Shown here: positions 29,985 to 38,826 of the stretch, in pieces
How positions within the stretch are numbered: the first letter of the stretch is position 1
Layout of the letters: each line of letters starts with the position of its first letter
Assembly (NCBI GenBank): GCA_017991555.1
Contig: JAGOQM010000006.1
Span: forward strand, 124,001 to 188,000
DNA: 64,000 bases
Direction of reading: 5' to 3'
From: Neisseriaceae bacterium
Lineage (GTDB): Bacteria; Pseudomonadota; Gammaproteobacteria; Burkholderiales; Neisseriaceae
Notes under the pieces: generated by a model
Seen by the model: the letters and a program-made list of their open reading frames with translations, nothing else
Told to the model about the DNA's origin: nothing
Databases searched by the model: none
Translations under genes and position numbers: made by a program

Positions 29985-30662
29985 TTACGCTTGCTCTTTA
30001 ATAAGTTGTTGAAATCGGTGGGTGCTGGCCAAAACTTCAGCCTGGGCCCGTTCGCCGTCGCCGGCAATAATGGCGTCGACCAGCTCGGTGTGGACGTGAT
30101 AGCCCTCGTCGACGCCGACCACGTTCACAATGTACGCCACATTGGCCTGAATCACGCTGGCCAAAGACTCATACAGGTGGCTCAATAAAGGATTGTGCGC
30201 CGCCGCCACAATGGCTTGATGCAAACGCATGTCGGCGGCCAAATAGGCCTGCCGCTCGCCCGCCGCTGCGGCATCGGCCACGGCCTGACGACACTGCTGC
30301 AACATCACCACATCAGCATCGGTACGACGCTGACCAGCCCACAGTGCGGCGCTGGTTTCAAAGGCCAAACGCACTTCCATGGCGTGTTCAAACGACGTCT
30401 GGGCCACCGCTTTGGTCAACACCGTGTCTAGCGGATTGGTGGCCTCAACGTAGGTGCCACAGCCCTGCTTAATCGACACCAGCCCGGCATGGGCCAAGGC
30501 GCGAATGGCTTCACGCAAGGTATTGCGGCCCACGTCAAACTGGGTCATGAGTACGGGTTCGGTCGGGATTTGAGTGCCCAATGGCCAAGTGCCGTCCACA
30601 ATCAACGCCTCCATCTGGGCCGCAATCTGGGCCGAACGGACGGTTTTTTTCGGTTGCGTCAT
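29985..30662 (-). CDS. GntR family regulator, FadR/FCD subfamily
   Basis: A 225-residue regulator. The N-terminal winged helix (about 8-75) contains IPTEPVLMTQFDVGRNTLREAIRALAHAGLV, and an all-helical FCD ligand domain follows (about 85-215) with possible metal-binding His residues. It is the first gene of a two-gene operon with the CynX/NimT-type exporter and probably controls it. The ATG at 30662 is chosen over an in-frame GTG at 30671; neither has a strong ribosome site. Its promoter carries a Fur-like palindrome. Confidence 0.87.
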   Translation of the reverse strand: MTQPKKTVRSAQIAAQMEALIVDGTWPLGTQIPTEPVLMTQFDVGRNTLREAIRALAHAGLVSIKQGCGTYVEATNPLDTVLTKAVAQTSFEHAMEVRLAFETSAALWAGQRRTDADVVMLQQCRQAVADAAAAGERQAYLAADMRLHQAIVAAAHNPLLSHLYESLASVIQANVAYIVNVVGVDEGYHVHTELVDAIIAGDGERAQAEVLASTHRFQQLIKEQA

Positions 30663-30697
30663 AATACTCACAAAATCTAAAGGTAGGATGTTTAAAG

Positions 30698-30737
30698 ATC
30701 ATACCAGAATAAGCCTCGTTGTCAAGAATCATTCTCA
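30698..30737 (-). promoter_or_regulatory. GntR-MFS operon promoter with Fur-box-like palindrome
   Basis: Minus-strand TTGACA (30725 to 30720) and TATGAT (30703 to 30698) are 16 bases apart, a strong sigma-70 promoter. The perfect dyad AGAATCATTCT (30725-30735), part of CAAGAATCATTCTCA, abuts the -35 box and resembles a Fur box. Confidence 0.6.
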
Positions 30738-30911
30738 ATTAGCATCACACCAAACCTGATCCAAGCAGGCATAAGACCAGGTCCTAACCGTCCTGCAATC
30801 ACAAAAAATAACTTTACAATCAATCTACTAAAAAAACATCAGCGTGATGCCTACCGCTTAAATTTTTTGGATCAAAAAATCACTTTTTTTTGGCCGCCGT
30901 GCCAGCGCACA
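30738..30911. other. AT-rich intergenic stretch, no gene seen
   Basis: Between the GntR promoter and the terminator of the SLC13 gene. It contains poly-A and poly-T runs but no open frame with coding character, tRNA or clear repeat. Confidence 0.6.
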
Positions 30912-30943
30912 AAAATAAGCCTGAGTGATCGCTCACTCAGGCT
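30912..30943 (-). terminator. Terminator of the SLC13 transporter gene
   Basis: AGCCTGAGTGA (30918-30928), loop TCGC, TCACTCAGGCT (30933-30943). Read on the minus strand it is followed by TTATTTTT. Confidence 0.85.
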
Positions 30944-30968
30944 CGTTAACCCACTGCGTCGCGCGTCG

Positions 30969-32285
30969 CTACAGTAATTTAAAGCCGCCATACATCAATG
31001 GGCTCAGGAAGATCGTGGCCAACATCAAAATGATGGTAATGGGCAGGCCCACCTTCAAATAGTCGTTGAACCGATAGCCGCCAACCAAAATCATCGACAT
31101 GGGGCTGCTGGCAATTGGGGTCGCGATCGACGCCGAAGCCCCGATGGTGATCGCCAACACAAAAATAAGCGGATCGTAGCCCAGCTGAAAGGCAATGTTG
31201 ATGTAAATCGGCACCAGCATGGCCGCCACCGCCGTATTCGACATAATGTTGGTGAGAAACACGGCGATAAACGTGCCCAAGGCCAACAGCAACAGCGGCG
31301 AAGGCGCCTCTGCCCCGCCCAGCATCAATGCCCAGCTGGCCAACAGCTTGCCGCCCCCACTGACGTCTAGGCCCACGGCAAATCCCTGTGCGGCTGCCAG
31401 CAAAATCAGCGTGTTCCAATCCAGATCGGCCATGGTTTTCTTGAACGGCTTACAGCCAGCCACCAAGCACACGGATGCCCCCACCAAGGCCACAATGGCA
31501 ATGTTCCATAAGCCCGTCACAAAGCCCACGATGCAAAACACCATCACCCCAGCGGCCACCATCATTTTGGGCGTCCACTTAAATCCCTCATCGGCGTCTA
31601 GGATCGGCTCTGGCAGGCCGTCCAGCACAGGCTCTGCTTCTTCTGGGAAGGTAAACACTTTCTTTTGCCAGCGGTAGCCAAACACCACAAAGTATAAAAG
31701 CAACAGCACGAACAGCGGCACCACCACATAGCCCAGCTCAAAGAACGTCATTTCACGCACGCCGTCGGTGGATTGCAAAATCGACTGCGACATCAGCTGG
31801 GCGGTTGAGCCCACCAACGTCGCCGTGCCGCCAATGGACGTGGCCATGCCCAAGCCCATCAACAAATAGCGCCGTTTGATGCGCCCACCCGACGTCAGCG
31901 CCAGCGCCGTCACCAAGGGAATCATGGTCGCCATCACCGCCGTATTGCTTAAAAAGGCCGACGTCACCCCTGCAAAACACATCAACACCAGCAGCAAAAG
32001 CAGTTCATTTTGCATCAGGCGGCTGCGCGACAGCCATTGCCCAATGCCCTTGACCAAACCGGTGGCAAACAGGCAGTCGCCAATGATCAACATCCCAAAC
32101 ACCATCACGAATAAGGTGCTGGAAAAACCAACGTACACGCTGGTCAGCGGCATCACCCCCAACACCCCCATCGCCAACGACGTGATGATGGCCGTCAGCG
32201 CAATCGGTATTTTCTCCAATGCAAACAGCACCATCGCCGCCAAAATAATCAAAACCGACAGCAAATCATTTTCGATAAACCCCAT
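30969..32285 (-). CDS. SLC13/DASS family anion permease
   Basis: A 438-residue inner-membrane transporter of the divalent anion:Na+ symporter family. Both repeat halves carry the Ser-Asn-Thr signature, SNTAVMATMIP and SNTAVAAMLVPIY, which bind the carboxylate substrate and sodium. Likely substrates are di- or tricarboxylates, or sulfate; the sequence does not decide. GGGGGAG lies 6 bases before the ATG. It appears monocistronic, with its own terminator downstream. Confidence 0.87.
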   Translation of the reverse strand: MGFIENDLLSVLIILAAMVLFALEKIPIALTAIITSLAMGVLGVMPLTSVYVGFSSTLFVMVFGMLIIGDCLFATGLVKGIGQWLSRSRLMQNELLLLLVLMCFAGVTSAFLSNTAVMATMIPLVTALALTSGGRIKRRYLLMGLGMATSIGGTATLVGSTAQLMSQSILQSTDGVREMTFFELGYVVVPLFVLLLLYFVVFGYRWQKKVFTFPEEAEPVLDGLPEPILDADEGFKWTPKMMVAAGVMVFCIVGFVTGLWNIAIVALVGASVCLVAGCKPFKKTMADLDWNTLILLAAAQGFAVGLDVSGGGKLLASWALMLGGAEAPSPLLLLALGTFIAVFLTNIMSNTAVAAMLVPIYINIAFQLGYDPLIFVLAITIGASASIATPIASSPMSMILVGGYRFNDYLKVGLPITIILMLATIFLSPLMYGGFKLL

Positions 32286-32465
32286 CTTCTCTCCCCCTTG
32301 TGGTCATGACCCTCTGACATTAATTTTTTATTTAACAGACGGACACAATGACTATGCCCAACGCATATGTCTCATGCGCTTGTGTCCTTGTCAAGATGTT
32401 GGATTTTTCTAAGGGCGCATTAGGATTTACTGAACTCAAACTATTGAAAACAATGGCTTACAAAC

Positions 32466-32500
32466 GCAAAAAAGCAGCCCTGACGGTACAGGACTGCTTT
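32466..32500 (-). terminator. Terminator of the ruvA operon
   Basis: AAAGCAGCCCTG (32471-32482) and CAGGACTGCTTT (32489-32500) pair with one wobble; on the minus strand the stem continues into a U-run. Confidence 0.82.
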
Positions 32501-32545
32501 CATCCGCCACCCACTGGACAACCCCAGTCGTGACGTTTATCAGAC

Positions 32546-33133
32546 TTATTTGGTGATGTTTTTCAAAGCCAACCGCACGCCTTCGCTGACATCGACGTCT
32601 TTGGGTAGGTTTTTCACCGCCGCACGGGCTTCTTTTTCAGTGTAGCCTAAGGCCAACAGCGTGCTGACCACGTCGTCGTGGCTTTGCGCTTCTTGGCCGC
32701 TGGCGCCAAACAGGCCGCCCACAGGATTGAGGCTACTGAGTTTGCCACGCAGTTCCAACACCATGCGCTCGGCGGTTTTCTTGCCAATACCGGGCACGCT
32801 CGACAGACATTTTAAATCTTCACGCTCAATCGCATTGGCTAAATCGTCGCTGCTCAGCGCCGACAAAATACCCATGGCGGTTTTGGCGCCAATGCCGCTC
32901 ACCTTCACCAGCTGCCGAAACGTGGCCCGCTCTTCACGGGTGGCAAAGCCAAACAGCAGGTGGGCGTCTTCGCGCACCACTAGCTGCGTGTACAGGCTGG
33001 CGGTCTCGTTCAGCGCCGGCAACACATAATAGGTTTGCATCGACACGTCGACCTCATAACCCACGCCCTGTACGTCAATGACGATTTGCGGCGGCATTTT
33101 TTCAATCAAACGACCACTCAAACGACTAATCAC
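32546..33133 (-). CDS. ruvA: Holliday junction DNA helicase subunit RuvA
   Basis: A 195-residue protein, normal for RuvA. It has an OB-fold N-terminal domain, two helix-hairpin-helix motifs ([16 protein letters not shown] and [16 protein letters not shown]) and a C-terminal RuvB-binding domain (about 150-195). It binds four-way junctions and loads RuvB. It lies 18 bases after ruvC on the same strand. RuvB is not in the adjacent DNA, since a terminator follows. Confidence 0.96.
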   Translation of the reverse strand: MISRLSGRLIEKMPPQIVIDVQGVGYEVDVSMQTYYVLPALNETASLYTQLVVREDAHLLFGFATREERATFRQLVKVSGIGAKTAMGILSALSSDDLANAIEREDLKCLSSVPGIGKKTAERMVLELRGKLSSLNPVGGLFGASGQEAQSHDDVVSTLLALGYTEKEARAAVKNLPKDVDVSEGVRLALKNITK

Positions 33134-33151
33134 ATTCTTTCCTTTATGCGG

Positions 33152-33673
33152 CTAGGCAAAGCGCCCGCCCTTAATCTGCAAGCCTGCCGGCAGTTTTGCC
33201 GCCAGCCCTTGATTACGTAATGCGTGGGTTAAGGCCACGGCCAAAGCATCGGCGGCGTCTTCTTGCGGCGTGCCATTGAGCGACAGCATCCGCACCACCA
33301 TGTCTTGCACCTGCTCTTTCGCGGCCTTCCCTTGTCCCACCACCGCCTGCTTCACCTGCAAGGCAGTGTATTCAGCCAACGGTAAATCGCGCGTCACCAC
33401 CGCTGCAATGGCAGCGCCGCGCGCCTGGCCCAGCTTCAAGGTGGCGGCAGGGTTCACGTTGACGAACACATGCTCTAAAGCGGCCTGATCGGGCTGATAG
33501 GTCTCGATGACCTCCCATAAATGGGTCACGATGATCTGAATACGGTCACTCAACGCCGACTTGGGCACGGTTTTGATCACGCCCGAGGCCACATAATGAT
33601 GCTCGCGGCCAATCACATCAATGACCCCAAAGCCAGTAAAGCGGCTGCCGGGGTCGATCCCTAAGATGCGCAT
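33152..33673 (-). CDS. ruvC: Crossover junction endodeoxyribonuclease RuvC
   Basis: A 173-residue Holliday junction resolvase. The four acidic catalytic residues are visible: Asp in ILGIDPGS, Glu in ALEHVF, and the two Asp residues of EDAADALA. The ATG at 33673 overlaps the end of murU by 13 bases and has GGA 5 bases upstream. It acts with RuvA (next gene) in recombination and repair. Confidence 0.96.
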   Translation of the reverse strand: MRILGIDPGSRFTGFGVIDVIGREHHYVASGVIKTVPKSALSDRIQIIVTHLWEVIETYQPDQAALEHVFVNVNPAATLKLGQARGAAIAAVVTRDLPLAEYTALQVKQAVVGQGKAAKEQVQDMVVRMLSLNGTPQEDAADALAVALTHALRNQGLAAKLPAGLQIKGGRFA

Positions 33674-34374
33674 TGCGTCCACGCTGCCCCAGCTACTAAG
33701 GCCTGAGCCTGCTGTAACCGTTCTGGCGTGCCGACGTCAAACCAGGTGCCCTGATGATGCGCGCCACTCACCTTACCTTGGGCCATGGCGGCCCGTAAAT
33801 ACGGCGGCAGCTTGGCCCGCACCAGCGGCGCGAGACCCTGCAACAGGACTGGATGATACACGCCCGCACCGCTAAAGGTCAGCGGGGTCCCTTGGTCGAT
33901 GCTCGGGGCCACCAAGCCATCGGCCAATAGCCCAAAGTCGCCCTCTGGGTGATGCTCGGGATTGTCCACCAATAAAATGTGCGCCAAGCGCGACACGCCA
34001 TCGCAGGACTGCGCGGCCAGGGCCGCAAAATCAACGTCCATCAACACATCGCCGTTGACCACCATAAAGGCCTGCTCGCCCAAGAGCGGTAAGGCCGTGG
34101 CAATGCCGCCGCCGGTTTCCAAACCACCGGTCGGCTCGGGCGAATAGGCAATGTTGACGCCCAAGGCACTGCCATTGCCTAAATAGGCTTCAATTTTGTG
34201 GCCAAGCCACGCATGGTTGATGACAATGTTGTCAATGCCGGCCGCCCGCAGGCGTAAAATGTGCCAGACGATGAGCGGGTGTTCGCCCACCTTCAACAAA
34301 GGCTTAGGGTCGACGTCGGTTAAAGGACGCATTCGTTCGCCGCGCCCGGCGGCTAAAATCATGGCGTTCATCAT
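33661..34374 (-). CDS. murU: N-acetylmuramate-1-phosphate uridylyltransferase MurU
   Basis: A 237-residue nucleotidyltransferase. The signature [20 protein letters not shown] at the N-terminus binds UTP, and [12 protein letters not shown] carries the metal-binding Asp. Next to an AmgK-type kinase and lptD, it fits the peptidoglycan-recycling enzyme that makes UDP-MurNAc from MurNAc-1-phosphate, bypassing fosfomycin-sensitive synthesis (known from Pseudomonas). AGGAA lies 5 bases before the ATG at 34374. It overlaps ruvC downstream. Confidence 0.87.
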   Translation of the reverse strand: MMNAMILAAGRGERMRPLTDVDPKPLLKVGEHPLIVWHILRLRAAGIDNIVINHAWLGHKIEAYLGNGSALGVNIAYSPEPTGGLETGGGIATALPLLGEQAFMVVNGDVLMDVDFAALAAQSCDGVSRLAHILLVDNPEHHPEGDFGLLADGLVAPSIDQGTPLTFSGAGVYHPVLLQGLAPLVRAKLPPYLRAAMAQGKVSGAHHQGTWFDVGTPERLQQAQALVAGAAWTQCAS

Positions 34375-34402
34375 GGGGTTCCTACTGAAACAAGGTCCAT
34401 CT

Positions 34403-35407
34403 TTAAAAAGTGTAGCCGGTTTGAATCTCGTCATCGCCCACTAAGTCCACAATCAACAGGTACAGCGGTGCCAGCTCGACATAGCGGCGGGTGGCGCGCT
34501 TTAAGTAATTCAAGAACCGTGGAATTTCTGGGCGGTATTTGTCTTTGCCATCGCGATGGTACAAGCGGGCAAAAATACCGGCTACTTTGAGGTGGCGCTG
34601 TACGCCCATGTATTCAAACTGGCGGTAGAAGGTGTCAATGTCGGCGGCCACAGGTAGGCCAGCGGCACGGGCTTTTTCCCAATAGCGCACCACCAGATCG
34701 AGCACAAAATCTTCTGGCCAAGAAATAAACGCATCGCGCAGCAACGACACCAGGTCATAGGTGATGGGCCCATAAACCGCGTCTTGAAAATCCAACACGC
34801 CGGGTTCGCCCTCGGTCAGCATCAGGTTACGCACAATGAAGTCGCGGTGCACGAACACCGGCGCTTGGCTGGTCAGGGTGGGCATTAGTGCCGCCACGCC
34901 TTCTTGCCATAGCTGGCGTTGCTTAAAGTTAAACGGCGTGCCCAATTCTTTGGCCGCATACCAATCAGGGAACAAACTCAGCTCTTTGAGCAACAAATCA
35001 TTGTCGTACTCTGGCAACACCCCAGGCTGGCTCTCTTTTTGCAAGGCAATCAAGGTATCAATGGCCTCAAGCAACAAAGTTTTGTGAACCTCCTCCCGCG
35101 TATCGTGCTCTAAAGCAGCTAAATAGGTAATCTGTCCCAAGTCTTGTAATGCCATGAAGCCTAAATGCTCATCATGCGCTAAAATGGTGGGCACATTCAC
35201 CATTTGAAAAATGGCTTGTACTTTAACATAGGGCGCAATGCTCATTTTTTCTGGTGGCGCATCCATGCAAATCACGGTGCGCCCGTCGGCAAAGATGGCG
35301 CGAAAGTAACGGCGAAAATCTGCATCTGCCGCGGCAAATGTCAGCTCGAAAGGTTGATCAGGATAAAGCTTGGTTAACCAATTTTTTAAATCTTGTTGTC
35401 GTTGCAT
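34403..35407 (-). CDS. amgK: Anomeric MurNAc/GlcNAc kinase AmgK
   Basis: A 334-residue aminoglycoside-phosphotransferase-fold kinase. The catalytic HRDFIVRNLML and the metal-binding Asp in VLDFQDA are present. It should phosphorylate MurNAc (and GlcNAc) at C1 for the next gene product, MurU. Order amgK-murU, divergent from lptD, matches the known Pseudomonas arrangement. The ATG at 35407 is preferred over an in-frame GTG at 35419; neither has a strong ribosome site. A palindrome (35420-35441) lies just upstream. Confidence 0.86.
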   Translation of the reverse strand: MQRQQDLKNWLTKLYPDQPFELTFAAADADFRRYFRAIFADGRTVICMDAPPEKMSIAPYVKVQAIFQMVNVPTILAHDEHLGFMALQDLGQITYLAALEHDTREEVHKTLLLEAIDTLIALQKESQPGVLPEYDNDLLLKELSLFPDWYAAKELGTPFNFKQRQLWQEGVAALMPTLTSQAPVFVHRDFIVRNLMLTEGEPGVLDFQDAVYGPITYDLVSLLRDAFISWPEDFVLDLVVRYWEKARAAGLPVAADIDTFYRQFEYMGVQRHLKVAGIFARLYHRDGKDKYRPEIPRFLNYLKRATRRYVELAPLYLLIVDLVGDDEIQTGYTF

Positions 35408-35419
35408 GATGATTTTCAC

Positions 35420-35441
35420 GTTAAAATAGAATGATTTTAAC
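35420..35441. promoter_or_regulatory. Palindrome between divergent amgK and lptD
   Basis: Perfect arms GTTAAAAT (35420-35427) and ATTTTAAC (35434-35441) with a 6-base centre, placed between the two divergent starts. It could be an operator or part of overlapping promoters. The binding protein is unknown. Confidence 0.5.
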
Positions 35442-35462
35442 CGCCAAAACGAACAAAGGGAT

Positions 35463-37790
35463 ATGTTTTTGTTTAAACCATTTCAATTAAGGCCCCTGGC
35501 CCTATTTATTGCACTAGGCTTTGGTGCCGCCCAAGGCGTTTTGGCGAATCCATTTTCGGTGTCTGGCACCGATGACGGCTGCTCACCCACTCAAGAGCAA
35601 GCCACCCATTTTGTCACCCCCGCTAAAACCAGCGGCGGTGACGCACTGCCTTTAGATTATACCCGTGTTACGGCCGATGAGCTTGATGGTCAATCGCAAA
35701 TCAAAACCCATGCCCAAGGCAACGTCATCGTGGAGCGCAACGATCAGATCTTAAATGCCGACTGGATTGATTACGACCAGGCCAGCACCAACGTTAAGGC
35801 CGGCCAGCGTTTTACCCTATCGGAGCCTACGGCCAACATCGAAGGGGACGACCTTGACTACAACCTCGACAGCGCCGAAGGACAGGCCAAAAATGCCCGC
35901 TTCGAAAGCGACGCCCAAGACAGCAATGCCCGCCTCCAGGGCGTGGGCGACACCCTCGATTTTAAAGGCGACAAGCAATATCAGCTGAACGACGCCAAGG
36001 TCAACACCTGCCGCCCCGGCGACCACAGCTGGTTTTTACAGGCTGAATCCATCGACGCCAACTACAACACCAACATTGGCGTGGCCCGTAACGCCAAGCT
36101 GATTTTCAAAGGCGTGCCGATCTTGTACACGCCGTGGATCGACTTCCCGTTAGACGGCAGCCGTAAAAGCGGCCTCCTTGCGCCTTCGATTAAGTTTGGC
36201 TCTGATGGCTTTGAGCTGATCACACCCTATTACTTTAACCTCGCCCCCAACTACGACCTAACCGTGGCGCCCCACTTTATTCAAGATCGAGGCCTCATGC
36301 TGGGCGGCGAATTCCGCTACCTCCAGCCCGAGTACAAAGGCAACATTCAAGCCGAATACCTCAATAATGACCGTAAGGCCGATGAAACCAACCGTTACTC
36401 CCTGTCGATGCAGCACGATCAACGACTGGCCTCTGACTGGTTATTTGGCTTAGATTACAACCAGGTTTCCGACGACGACTACTTCCGCGACTTCGGCAAC
36501 CGGCTCTCCATTGCCGAGAACACCAACCTGAATCGTCAGGCATGGTTGAATCACTACTTCTCCGCCTGGGGCGGCCGTGGTAGCGCCCAGCTCATGATGC
36601 AGGACCACCAGACCTTACAAAACGACACCCGTAAGGTAGATGAACCGTATGCCATCATGCCGCGCCTGTCGCTGAACTGGCAGCGTGGTTTTGGCGACGC
36701 CAACGTGTCCCTATTTGCCGAGGCCACTCGTTTTGACAGCGACACCAAGCAACCCGGCAAGCGCCTGGTGGTGATGCCCACCGTGAAGTGGGACTTTAAC
36801 AACAGCTGGGGCTTTGTGCGCCCGAAGGTGTCACTACACGCCACCCAATACCAGCTGGACGACTTTCGCAACCAGTCGTCACGCAGCGTGTCACGGACCT
36901 TACCGATATTCAGCGTTGACAGCGGCCTCTACTTTGACCGTGAAACCACCCTGTTTGACGGTGCCTACACCCAAACCCTAGAGCCGCGCCTGTTCTACAC
37001 CTACATTCCGACCAAAAGCCAGAATGATTTGCCCAACTTTGACGCCTCTGAAAATGAGTTTAACTTCTCGCAGCTATTCCGCGAAAACCGCTACTCTGGC
37101 CAAGACCGCATCAACGCCGCCAACCATGTGTCAACCGCGCTAACCACCCGCCTGATCGCTGATGAAACCGGTATCGAACACTTACGTGCCGGTATTGGCC
37201 AACGTTTTTACATTAAAAACGACGACGTCAACCTAGCCGGCAACATCAACAAACGCAATGACAGCAAATCTGATTTCATGGCGTTTGCCGGCGGCGACAT
37301 TACCCGCGACATTCGTTTTGACACCGATTACCACTACGACCAAAGCCTCAAAAGCACTAAGAGCTATAATGTCAGCCTCAGCTACAACCCAGACCCAGGT
37401 AAAGTCGTGAGCCTACGCTACCGCTATGGTCGCAACGAAGAAATCTACCCTGGTTACTGGGGCGAAATGAAGCAGGTTGACCTAGCGGCCCAGTGGCCGA
37501 TTAATCGGCAGTATGCCGTTGTCGCAAGACAAAACTATTCTCTTAGCGACAATAAGTCGTTAGAATCACTACTTGGCGTAGAATACCTAAGTGATTGTGG
37601 CTGTTGGAGTGCCAGCGTGGTTGGCCAGCGTTACATTAAAAACGTTGAGGCCAGAACCGGCAAAGACATTTACAAAAATGCCATCTTCTTCCAACTGCAA
37701 CTCAAAGACTTAGGCAAAGCAGGCAAGAGTCCATTAGAAACCCTACGTCTCGCCATTCCTGGCTACAGCAACGTTAACGAGGCCCGTTAG
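35463..37790 (+). CDS. lptD: LPS-assembly outer membrane protein LptD
   Basis: A 775-residue outer-membrane beta-barrel that inserts lipopolysaccharide. It has a signal peptide (about 1-29), an OstA/LptA-like periplasmic domain (about 75-200) and a long barrel. Cysteines are at residue 40, near 183 (NTCRPGD) and at 712 and 714 (DCGCW), positioned to form the two interdomain disulfides needed for activity. In E. coli the late pair is adjacent, here it is split by a Gly. AAAGGGAT precedes the ATG. It is followed 2 bases later by surA. Confidence 0.95.
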   Translation: MFLFKPFQLRPLALFIALGFGAAQGVLANPFSVSGTDDGCSPTQEQATHFVTPAKTSGGDALPLDYTRVTADELDGQSQIKTHAQGNVIVERNDQILNADWIDYDQASTNVKAGQRFTLSEPTANIEGDDLDYNLDSAEGQAKNARFESDAQDSNARLQGVGDTLDFKGDKQYQLNDAKVNTCRPGDHSWFLQAESIDANYNTNIGVARNAKLIFKGVPILYTPWIDFPLDGSRKSGLLAPSIKFGSDGFELITPYYFNLAPNYDLTVAPHFIQDRGLMLGGEFRYLQPEYKGNIQAEYLNNDRKADETNRYSLSMQHDQRLASDWLFGLDYNQVSDDDYFRDFGNRLSIAENTNLNRQAWLNHYFSAWGGRGSAQLMMQDHQTLQNDTRKVDEPYAIMPRLSLNWQRGFGDANVSLFAEATRFDSDTKQPGKRLVVMPTVKWDFNNSWGFVRPKVSLHATQYQLDDFRNQSSRSVSRTLPIFSVDSGLYFDRETTLFDGAYTQTLEPRLFYTYIPTKSQNDLPNFDASENEFNFSQLFRENRYSGQDRINAANHVSTALTTRLIADETGIEHLRAGIGQRFYIKNDDVNLAGNINKRNDSKSDFMAFAGGDITRDIRFDTDYHYDQSLKSTKSYNVSLSYNPDPGKVVSLRYRYGRNEEIYPGYWGEMKQVDLAAQWPINRQYAVVARQNYSLSDNKSLESLLGVEYLSDCGCWSASVVGQRYIKNVEARTGKDIYKNAIFFQLQLKDLGKAGKSPLETLRLAIPGYSNVNEAR

Positions 37791-37792
37791 TT

Positions 37793-38761
37793 ATGAAAAA
37801 AATCGTATCCGCTTTATTATTGGGCGCCAGCCTAGCCAGCGCCCATGCTGCCGTTCGTCAGGTTGACACCATTGTGGCCGTCGTGGACGGCGAAGTCATC
37901 ACCGCGCAAGAATTAGCCAAAATCAGCAACGAAATTCGTCAAACCGTGCCCAAAGGCCAAACCCCACCGCCAGGCGCCATTGAGCAGCAGGCCCTGCAAC
38001 AGCTGGTAGACGAATCTATTTTGGTACAGCATGCCCGCCGTAACGGTGTGCGCGTGACCAATGAAGAGCTGAATGAAGCCATGATGAACCTGGCCCAAAG
38101 CAATAAGCTCACCCTGCCACAGCTGCAAGCGCAGCTACAAAGAGAAGGCATTAACGAGCGCCAGTTCAAAGAAATGCTGGGCAACAACCTCATGCGTCAA
38201 AAAATCACCCAGCAAGAAATTTTTAGCCGCGTGCACATCACTGAAAGTGAAGTCGACCAAGAAATGAAGAGCGCGCAGGTGGCCAACTTTGCCAAACAAA
38301 ATCTGCCCGGCGGCGCCATGACCACTCAGTATCAGGTCAACAGCATCTTGCTCAAGGTAGACGGCCAATCCAATGCCGAAGCCACCAAGAAGCAAATTGA
38401 TGCGCTGCACAAACGCCTCCAGCAAGGCGAACGTTTTGAAGCCGTGGCACGCCAATATTCGCAAGACGCCAATGCCGCTTCTGGCGGCGACCTCGGCTGG
38501 GTTAACCAAGGCACGCTGTCGCCAGAGGTAGAGCAGGCCTTACAAACGCTGAAGCCTTCTGAGTTCAGCGCCCCAATCGAAACCCCATATGGCTGGCAAG
38601 TTTTACAATTGGTGGACACCCGCCAAGAAAATGCCGCCGAAGCAGAGCTACGCAACATCGTGCGCCAGCGCATTGGCGATCGTAAAGCCGATCAGATTTA
38701 CCGCTCGTGGATGAGCCAAATGCGTGACAGCACCCACATCGACATTCGCTTAGGCCAATAA
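37793..38761 (+). CDS. surA: Periplasmic chaperone/peptidyl-prolyl isomerase SurA (single parvulin domain)
   Basis: A 322-residue periplasmic protein with a signal peptide (about 1-19), an N-terminal SurA chaperone domain (about 25-165) and one parvulin domain (about 178-285, with QYSQDANAASGGDLGWV). E. coli SurA has two parvulin domains and about 428 residues, so this is a shorter version. It escorts outer-membrane proteins, including LptD encoded just upstream, to the BAM complex. A strong terminator separates it from pdxA. Confidence 0.93.
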   Translation: MKKIVSALLLGASLASAHAAVRQVDTIVAVVDGEVITAQELAKISNEIRQTVPKGQTPPPGAIEQQALQQLVDESILVQHARRNGVRVTNEELNEAMMNLAQSNKLTLPQLQAQLQREGINERQFKEMLGNNLMRQKITQQEIFSRVHITESEVDQEMKSAQVANFAKQNLPGGAMTTQYQVNSILLKVDGQSNAEATKKQIDALHKRLQQGERFEAVARQYSQDANAASGGDLGWVNQGTLSPEVEQALQTLKPSEFSAPIETPYGWQVLQLVDTRQENAAEAELRNIVRQRIGDRKADQIYRSWMSQMRDSTHIDIRLGQ

Positions 38762-38774
38762 AAAAAACCCTCTT

Positions 38775-38807
38775 AAAGGCTGCCTGGCATTGTCAGGCAG
38801 CCTTTTT
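38775..38807 (+). terminator. Terminator after surA
   Basis: AAAGGCTGCCTG (38775-38786) and CAGGCAGCCTTT (38794-38805), a 12-bp stem with a 7-base loop, then Us. Confidence 0.92.
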
Positions 38808-38826
38808 ATTCAATCAGGAGAACCCC

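Noticed and set aside
32286-32545. Small gene between the SLC13 gene and ruvA
   Set aside because: The open frames there contain the ruvA terminator hairpin and lack a ribosome site or coding character.
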